A DNA stretch of 9,436 nucleotides from JAXGPP01 sp964436865 (GTDB lineage: Bacteria > Planctomycetota > Planctomycetia > Pirellulales > Thermoguttaceae). Positions within the stretch are counted from its first letter, which is position 1. Each line of letters opens with the position of its first letter. This document shows positions 1-5,045 of this stretch, piece after piece. The stretch spans positions 1-9,436 of the forward strand of contig CAYTFK010000286.1 in NCBI GenBank assembly GCA_964436865.1. The letters are read 5' to 3'. The notes under the pieces are model-generated. The model worked only from the letters and a program-made list of their open reading frames with translations. It was not told where the DNA came from and did not search any database. Made by a program: the position numbers and the translations under genes.

Positions 1-1142
1 TACACGGCGCCGTGCGCCAGGCTCTTCATGTCCCGCCAATCCTGTTTCAGATCGTCAAACAGGCTGGTCACCGCCTGAAATCGCGCCAGCGTCGCCTTGC
101 CCATGTTCTTGCTGTCGCTCGGGCTGGCCTCCCGTTCTTTCGTTTCCATTGAAGGCGCGGGTGACGAGATGAGGGTCGTTACCCGGCGCAGGCCATTCTT
201 GGTGAATGTGCCCGACAGCGACGCCTCGGTGCCGCTGACCTGCGGGGTCCACTGGTTCAGATCGTCGATCATCACGCCGGTATCGCCGAGGACCGTCAAC
301 AGCAGTTGCTTCACGAACTCCGGGGGAAGCGCAACAGCCCGATTAAAGTCCACGGCCAGCCTGGCCGTCGGCTGTTCCGCAATGCGGATCCCCAGCCGGA
401 TGCCTTGAATACCGGCCAGGAGATCGGCCACTGCTTTCGGTTCCACTTTCGCTTGCTTAAGCAGATCGGCGTGCGCGCCGAGATAGTTCTCGACCCGCTG
501 GGGCGCCAGCGCACCGGCCAGGTCGGCGGCCAGAATTATCTCGGTTCCCGCGGTGTCGGAGAACGACGCCGCTTTCGCCAGGTACGGAGAGAGCGTGCTC
601 TGGCCGGCGCTAAGCTGACGCATCCACTGCAGGACGACCTGACGATTGGCCGGCCCCATTCCGCAGAACAGTTGCGGGCCAAGCTGCACGACGTAGGTGT
701 CGTTGGACAGGGCGGCCGCGGGGCGTCCTTCCAGCGTATCGAGCACGCCGCCACGACTGAGCACGACTTCCTCGACGGTGACGGGCGCGCCGGTTTCGAC
801 GACCGCCGCCTCCCAGAGCGGCTCGACGAACTCGAGATCGAGTTGCGACGCCAGCACAAACCGGGTCGCCTGCGGCGGAGCAACGAACAGGCCGTCGGCA
901 TGGGCCTGGGCAAGGCTCTTGCTCCACCCTTCCCGAGCGCCCATCCGGCTGTTGCGGACCTTTTCCAGGTTGAGGACTACGATCGTGTTGGCGCCGCTGG
1001 GAACCTTCGCCACCAGATCTTTGAAGTCCTCGGCGGCGGATTGTCGTTGCCCGGAGCCGGCAAGGAGCAGGAGCGTTATGGCAAGAGCAATGATGCCGGC
1101 TCGCAGCCCGGCGGGGCGCGTGGAAAAAACTCGTCGCGACAT
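1..1142 (-). CDS. Secreted or membrane-anchored hypothetical protein (3' end outside window)
   Basis: The minus-strand frame is open from an ATG at 1142 to the left edge, giving at least 380 residues; the C-terminus is missing. The start is supported by GAGG at 1151-1154, 8 nt upstream. Residues 1-36 look like a signal peptide or N-terminal anchor: basic MSRRVFSTRPAGLR, then a hydrophobic stretch (about 15-29), then a small-residue region ending QSAAED. The mature part begins FKDLVAKVPSGANTIVVLNL, followed by alternating strands and helices with a motif near LEGRPAAALSNDTYVVQLGP. I recognise no catalytic motif. The style resembles large secreted planctomycete hypothetical proteins, but I cannot name a family. 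It lies 87 nt downstream of the TPR protein gene on the same strand, so co-transcription is possible. Long plus-strand open frames over this stretch are antisense shadows. Confidence 0.8.
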   Translation of the reverse strand, partial: MSRRVFSTRPAGLRAGIIALAITLLLLAGSGQRQSAAEDFKDLVAKVPSGANTIVVLNLEKVRNSRMGAREGWSKSLAQAHADGLFVAPPQATRFVLASQLDLEFVEPLWEAAVVETGAPVTVEEVVLSRGGVLDTLEGRPAAALSNDTYVVQLGPQLFCGMGPANRQVVLQWMRQLSAGQSTLSPYLAKAASFSDTAGTEIILAADLAGALAPQRVENYLGAHADLLKQAKVEPKAVADLLAGIQGIRLGIRIAEQPTARLAVDFNRAVALPPEFVKQLLLTVLGDTGVMIDDLNQWTPQVSGTEASLSGTFTKNGLRRVTTLISSPAPSMETKEREASPSDSKNMGKATLARFQAVTSLFDDLKQDWRDMKSLAHGAV

Positions 1143-1229
1143 GGTTCAAACCTCGAGTAGAACTTTCCTGGGTGTAGTACGGGACACTGGCGTCTCAAGT
1201 CCTTTCCCTAAGCGTCCGTGCGACGATCC

Positions 1230-3209
1230 TCAGCGGGTGAACTTCAGCGGCGGGTCCGAATCCTTCGCGCCTACCGTCTTGAAGGCGAAGGCGTCCTTGC
1301 CCTGCGGCGTCAATTCCGCCAGCATCACCCCCCCCGACTCAGGCTCCATCGCCAGCGTGTTGCGGTCCACCGCGTAGGCGCCCTTGACGGTCTGCTCCTT
1401 CTGTCCCCGATTGTACTTCCAGGTGAACTCGCCTTCACCAGATAAAGTGAGAGCAAATTTCGTACTACCCGGCCCGGCGGCGTTCCAGGTGCCGACCAGG
1501 TCTTGCGCGGCAATCTGCGGGCCGCTCGCCACAGCCTCGGCGGGCACTTGGGGCGGGGCGTTGTCCGCCGGCTTATAGGTCAGCCCGTCGTACATCTGCT
1601 TCGCCACGGCGTCGTTGGGCACTGCCTTGACGACATACTCCAACTGCTTGGCCGCGGCGTCCTTGTGTCCCATCGTCAGGTAGTGATACGCCAGAACAAA
1701 CCGCGCGTCGGCCGCGTCCAGTTTCGCCTTCACGTATTCTTCCAGTTTCCGCAACTGGGCCGTATACACGTCCGTGCTCGGATAGAGACTCATCAGCGTG
1801 GTCCAATCCCAGCCCGGTCCGACGGCCAGCACCGGATTGAGCGTGGCCGCCGCCTGGCCGTACTCGCCTAAGGCAAACAGGCACAGCGCGCGAAACTCGT
1901 GCACTGCGGCATCGCCGGGCAACTGCTTGAGCGTTTCGTTCGTCAGGCCCAAGGCCTGCTGATAATCGCCCTGCTGGAAGACCGCGCGCGCCTGGGCGAA
2001 GGTGTCCAGGGCCGTCGGCGAAACGCCCGGCGGCAGGGCCGTCGCGCCGGCCTCCGCCGGGACTGCCGTTTCGGCGACGGGTTCCGAGTACATCACGATC
2101 GGCTGCGAGTAGTCGTAGACGCTCGTCGTGGCGTAGCCGGTGTCCCAATAGGGGTTATAGTAGGTCCCGACGCCAAACAGATAGCTCGTCGCATTCCAGG
2201 CCCAGCCGGTGACGGCGAACGCCGACCATACCGGGTGCTCCTCCCACATGTGTTCCCAATAATCGCCAAAGTCGTCATGCCAGCCGCCGTGGTGCCAGTC
2301 GTCGTGCCACGGATAGCGATCGTCGGCCCAGTCCTGCCAGTCGTCGCGGCGGTCGTCGAGGAAGTCCTGGCGGTTGTCCTGCCAATCGTTGAGATAATCG
2401 CCGCGACTCTCCAGGCGGTTCTGCAAGTCCCCCCGCTCGTTATTCACCCAGTCCTGGCGGTTATCGCGGATCTGGTCCCAGCGACTGCCGCCGTCCAGCC
2501 CCGGCAGTTGCGCCGGCCGTTCGCCGGGAAGCCGGTTTCCGGCGATCGCTCCGGCGCCAATGCCGGCCCCGATTCCAGCGCCAATCCCTGCGCCAATCCC
2601 TGCGCCGACTCCGGGCCGAGTGGCGGGAAGCTGACCCGGACGCGTCGCGGGCAGTTGGCCCGGACGGGCGTCGATACCGGGCCGGGCGCCTGGCTGTTGC
2701 CCAGCGATTCCACCGACTCCCGGCCGGTCAGCGCCGGGACGAGTTGCCGGAAGTTGGCCGGGTGCCGCTCCGATCGACGGACGACTTCCGGGCTGAATTC
2801 CGCTAGGAAGCTGGCTCGGCCGGCTGCCGACCTGCGGCCGGCTACCGGGCTGTAATCCGCTGGGTACCCGACCGACGGAAGGTCGGCCCGAACTGGCGAT
2901 CCCTCCGCCGGTTGGTCGCGAAGGCAGCGTCGACGGACGGGAAACGCCGGTCGAGGGACGGGCGACGCCGGCGGAGGGGCGTGACACGCCGCCCGACGGC
3001 CGCGACGGAGCGCTAGGTCGGCTGAAACTGGGCGCGCTGCCCATCGACCGTCCGCCACCGCCCGAGAACCCGCCCCCCCGGCCGCCACCGCCCGAGAAGC
3101 CGCCGCCCCGGCCGCCTCCACCACCGCCGCGCCCGAATGCGGGTTCCAGGGCGATCGCCGTGATCAGCAACAGCTCAAATGCGATCAAAAACCATCGTGC
3201 GTGTCTCAT
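1230..3209 (-). CDS. Secreted Gly/Pro-rich low-complexity protein with Trp/Asp-rich region, TPRs and C-terminal beta domain
   Basis: 659 residues. The frame extends 22 codons further upstream, but I chose the ATG at 3209: it starts a good signal peptide (MRHARWFLIAFELLLITAIA, cleavage near AFG at 24-26) and has AGGA at 3219-3222, 9 nt upstream. Regions in order: Gly/Arg/Ser-rich 27-55; Arg-Pro-Ser repeats about 60-150; PGQLPATRPG repeats about 149-200; a GAGI tandem repeat 202-221; a charged, Trp-rich segment 243-340 with recurrent RQDW and DDR motifs; a Tyr/Pro stretch 340-375; TPR-like helices about 400-545 (QARAVFQQGDYQQALGL, ALCLFALGEYGQAAATL, LAYHYLTMGHKDAAAKQL); and a C-terminal beta domain 570-659 opening LVGTWNA, lipocalin-like in pattern. 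It probably acts outside the cytoplasmic membrane; TPRs suggest protein binding. Function is unknown. It lies 62 nt after the upstream gene on the same strand. Confidence 0.85.
   Translation of the reverse strand: MRHARWFLIAFELLLITAIALEPAFGRGGGGGGRGGGFSGGGGRGGGFSGGGGRSMGSAPSFSRPSAPSRPSGGVSRPSAGVARPSTGVSRPSTLPSRPTGGGIASSGRPSVGRVPSGLQPGSRPQVGSRPSQLPSGIQPGSRPSIGAAPGQLPATRPGADRPGVGGIAGQQPGARPGIDARPGQLPATRPGQLPATRPGVGAGIGAGIGAGIGAGIGAGAIAGNRLPGERPAQLPGLDGGSRWDQIRDNRQDWVNNERGDLQNRLESRGDYLNDWQDNRQDFLDDRRDDWQDWADDRYPWHDDWHHGGWHDDFGDYWEHMWEEHPVWSAFAVTGWAWNATSYLFGVGTYYNPYWDTGYATTSVYDYSQPIVMYSEPVAETAVPAEAGATALPPGVSPTALDTFAQARAVFQQGDYQQALGLTNETLKQLPGDAAVHEFRALCLFALGEYGQAAATLNPVLAVGPGWDWTTLMSLYPSTDVYTAQLRKLEEYVKAKLDAADARFVLAYHYLTMGHKDAAAKQLEYVVKAVPNDAVAKQMYDGLTYKPADNAPPQVPAEAVASGPQIAAQDLVGTWNAAGPGSTKFALTLSGEGEFTWKYNRGQKEQTVKGAYAVDRNTLAMEPESGGVMLAELTPQGKDAFAFKTVGAKDSDPPLKFTR
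2573..2615 (-). repeat. In-frame 12-bp tandem repeat coding for GAGI units
   Basis: On the minus strand the 12-mer GGCGCAGGGATT occurs twice in a row, followed by diverged copies, all in frame. They encode Gly-Ala-Gly-Ile units (residues 202-221 of the secreted TPR protein). The unit length keeps the reading frame, so copy number can vary without breaking the gene. The neighbouring PGQLPATRPG segment (2620-2760) is also repeated at the protein level. Confidence 0.7.
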
Positions 3210-3271
3210 ATCGGTACATCCTGAGTATTGCGGTATATGGAATGGTCGGGACGAACACGTTGCATTGCAGC

Positions 3272-4231
3272 TCACTGACTCACCGGCTGCGGCGGCTTGC
3301 GGACCACGGTAATCGCCTGGTCGGACTGCAACTCACCACCCACGATGCGATCGGCGGTCGTGTAAAGAAACGCGTCCTCGCGGAGCGGAGTATAGGTGTT
3401 CGTTGACGAGGCCGTCGCTCCATCCGCGCGGACGCCGGTCATCTTCACCACCCAGCGGTCTTCCAGACGTGTCCACATTCCTTCCGAGAACCCGCCTTCG
3501 CTGTCGAAGATCCACGAGCGGATCTGCTGCCGGAGCGGATCCCAGCCGATCCGCACCGTACCGCGCATCGCGGGCCGGCTTCCTACCTGGACGGTGAATT
3601 CGCCGAGAAGGAAATGCCGATCCTCGGACCAGCGACACGATTGCTCGACGACGACATTCGGGCTCTCGTCGACCCACTCACCCACCATCCACTCGAGTTG
3701 CTTCAGGTTGTCTTCCGCCGACGGTCCTTCGGGAGCCTCGCTTTCGCGAATCGAATCGAGCTTCCACTGACCATTCCTCTTGACATGGATGGCGATGTAG
3801 TTCGAGGTGCTGGGAACGCCTCCGGGGTAGGTCACACGGGCGGTGCCTTCCTCGACCGCGACATCTGCCGAGACCAGTCGCATCGTGGGATCAATCACCT
3901 CGATCTGCGGCGCGTTGCCCTGTTCGAAGATCACCCGCATCTCCTCGGCGATGGCCGCGCGCCCTTGGATCCGTTCCCCAGACGGACTGATCCATTGGCC
4001 CGTTTCGCTCCAATGGTCGGCAACGGCTTTCGCATCGCCGCGGTTGTACGCGGCCACGTACGAGTCGACAGCCGCCCGGATGGCGGCCAAGTCAGCCGCG
4101 CCGGGAGCGGCGGACGCCGCCGGCGCCGCGCTTGCCGTCCGGGATTCGGCGGCCAGCGCATCAACGGCGAAGAATGCCAGGATCCAGCCAGCCACGACTG
4201 GAGCCGCTGATCCAGAAAGTATCTTGCACAT
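3272..4231 (-). CDS. Secreted SnoaL-like (DUF4440/SgcJ-EcaC type) protein with second beta domain
   Basis: 319 residues. The frame is open 64 codons further upstream, but the ATG at 4231 has GAGGG at 4240-4244 (8 nt upstream) and begins a signal peptide: MCKILSGSAAPVVAGWILAF with a cleavage site near DALAA (residues 24-28). After an Ala-rich linker comes an NTF2-like domain at about 47-162: IRAAVDSYVAAYNRGDAKAVADHW, then GRAAIAEEMRVIF, then strands ending NGQWKLDSIRE. This is the SnoaL/DUF4440 pattern, whose members include enzymes and non-enzymatic ligand binders. A second beta-rich domain (about 173-315) starts DNLKQLEWMVGEWVDE and continues as repeated strands (HFLLGEFTV, GTVRIGWDPLRQQIRSWIFDSEGGF), a lipocalin-like pattern found after SnoaL domains in planctomycete proteins. 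It is probably periplasmic or secreted. Substrate is unknown. Confidence 0.87.
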   Translation of the reverse strand: MCKILSGSAAPVVAGWILAFFAVDALAAESRTASAAPAASAAPGAADLAAIRAAVDSYVAAYNRGDAKAVADHWSETGQWISPSGERIQGRAAIAEEMRVIFEQGNAPQIEVIDPTMRLVSADVAVEEGTARVTYPGGVPSTSNYIAIHVKRNGQWKLDSIRESEAPEGPSAEDNLKQLEWMVGEWVDESPNVVVEQSCRWSEDRHFLLGEFTVQVGSRPAMRGTVRIGWDPLRQQIRSWIFDSEGGFSEGMWTRLEDRWVVKMTGVRADGATASSTNTYTPLREDAFLYTTADRIVGGELQSDQAITVVRKPPQPVSQ

Positions 4232-4469
4232 CGTGTGGACCCTCAGTGAGCGTTTGCTTTCAGACAACATGAATTGGTGGAGAGTGGGGGCGAGAAGAGT
4301 TGTGTAGCGCTCGTCGTGAATCTTTCGTGCGCGCTGCCCCGCAGCCCCATGATTGTGGTCGCCCTGCGGCACCTTCGCAAGCCAGTGCCCAAGCAAGCCG
4401 CCACGTCCAGTGATATGCAGCACGGTTTATTTGCACCGACCGACACGTCTTCCCCCATTACAGAAACGG

Positions 4470-4688
4470 CTAATCGATGACCTCAATTTCGTTGACAACC
4501 TCGATGACTCCTTCGATCCGGGCAACCGTCTCCTGGGCGAGTTGCTTGTAGTAGAAACTCGGCACCCGCCCGCGCAGCAGGAGCACGCCGCGGCGGCACT
4601 CGCAGGAAATCCCGCGGAGCATAGCCAGGGGGCTCTGTCGCAGGCGGTCGCGTGCGGCCTGAGCGATTGCCGACATCGAACCTTGCAT
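4470..4688 (-). CDS. Small BON-domain protein
   Basis: 72 residues, starting at the ATG at 4688, with GAGGG at 4696-4700 (7 nt upstream). A longer upstream extension of the frame lacks such a site. The whole protein is one BON-like module: helix IAQAARDRLRQSP (8-20), strand ISCECRRGVLLLRGRV (27-42) with the family's typical Gly-x-Leu-x-Leu-x-Gly turn, helix FYYKQLAQETVARIEGV (45-61), and final strand VIEVVNEIEVID. BON domains are thought to bind phospholipids or other surfaces and are known from OsmY and secretin-linked proteins. There is no signal peptide, so this one should stay in the cytoplasm unless exported by another route. It is transcribed divergently from the sigma54 activator, and a sigma54-type element lies about 88 nt upstream of the start, so it may be a target of that activator. 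Confidence 0.82.
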   Translation of the reverse strand: MQGSMSAIAQAARDRLRQSPLAMLRGISCECRRGVLLLRGRVPSFYYKQLAQETVARIEGVIEVVNEIEVID

Positions 4689-4773
4689 GTGCCGACCCTC
4701 AAACCGCGTACTGCGACCCCATACCGTCGAAATGCTTCTCTATCGGGGAGGAGTCCAATCGGCGGCGAAGGAT

Positions 4774-4791
4774 TAGCACGCCGTATGCCAA
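4774..4791 (-). promoter_or_regulatory. Candidate sigma54 (-24/-12) promoter for the BON gene
   Basis: The minus strand reads TTGGCATACGGCGTGCTA. The GG (4789-4788) and GC (4777-4776) are exactly 10 nt apart, as sigma54-RNA polymerase requires. Against the consensus TGGCAC N5 TTGC it matches 5 of 6 and 3 of 4 positions. Transcription would start near 4764, leaving a leader of about 75 nt before the BON gene. A dyad that fits an activator site lies about 133 bp upstream of that start. The match alone is only fair; the spacing and context raise it. Confidence 0.5.
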
Positions 4792-4889
4792 CCATCTGGC
4801 TGATGAGTGCAAAGAACGTTAAAAGGTTCGATAGCAATGAGTTGCGGCGGTGGTGCTGGAGATTGATGGATCCAAAGGGGATATGTCAC

Positions 4890-4905
4890 CTCCAAAGTTT
4901 TGGAG
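4890..4905. promoter_or_regulatory. Dyad 1: candidate binding site of the sigma54 activator
   Basis: CTCCAAAGTTTTGGAG is a perfect 7-bp inverted repeat with a 2-nt centre. It shares 13 of 16 positions with a dyad just after the activator gene (7558-7573), including CTCCAA on the left and TGGAG on the right. Its centre is about 109 bp upstream of the GG of the leftward sigma54-type element, a usual distance for an upstream activating sequence. An extra half-site TCCAAAG begins at 4871, 20 bp to the left. No T-run follows on either strand, which argues against a terminator. It could also serve autoregulation of the activator gene. Confidence 0.6.
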
Positions 4906-4999
4906 ATTTCGTGACGTGGTCAATTCCCGATATTGGATCCCTGAGGCATAATCGAATACTGCTTCATGGGCGGTGACCGCGGGGGGCGGTGGTCTTTGC

Positions 5000-5013
5000 G
5001 GGTCGAACGACCC
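5000..5013. promoter_or_regulatory. GGGTCG-AA-CGACCC inverted repeat in the activator leader
   Basis: A perfect 6-bp inverted repeat with a 2-nt centre lies 32 nt before the activator's ATG. It could be an operator or a leader RNA hairpin. It is unlike the CTCCAA dyads, so if it binds protein, that would be a different factor. A second small stem, GCCGA/TCGGC (5017-5031), follows directly and ends at the Shine-Dalgarno. Confidence 0.3.
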
Positions 5014-5045
5014 CCAGCCGACATGATCGGCGAAGGAATGATGTG

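Larger units (their letters stand above)
4689..5045. promoter_or_regulatory. Divergent intergenic regulatory region
   Basis: This 357-nt gap separates the BON gene (leftward) from the sigma54 activator gene (rightward). It holds a sigma54-type element pointing left (4774-4791), a perfect 7+7 bp dyad (4890-4905) flanked by GTCAC/GTGAC arms (4885-4889 and 4911-4915), a second TCCAAAG copy at 4871, a GGGTCG/CGACCC inverted repeat (5000-5013), and a small hairpin (5017-5031) ending at the activator's Shine-Dalgarno. A possible sigma70 -10 for the activator is CATAAT at 4947-4952, but the -35 at the right distance is poor. I see no plausible gene in it. Confidence 0.6.

Noticed and set aside
306..1160. 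284-codon plus-strand open frame
   Set aside because: It lies antisense to a minus-strand gene with a signal peptide and its own Shine-Dalgarno. The translated product is Arg/Gly/His-rich with no domain pattern, as expected from a GC-rich shadow frame.
1899..2855. 318-codon plus-strand open frame
   Set aside because: It is antisense to the low-complexity secreted protein. Its Val/Pro-rich and Ala-rich stretches mirror the Asp/Trp and Gly repeats on the other strand.
4377..4392. Possible sigma54 element upstream of the SnoaL-like gene (minus strand TTGGGCACTGGCTTGC)
   Set aside because: GG and GC are 10 nt apart and TTGC is perfect, but the CAC is shifted by one base from its proper register, and no CTCCAA dyad lies about 110 bp upstream. 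Kept only as a weak possibility.
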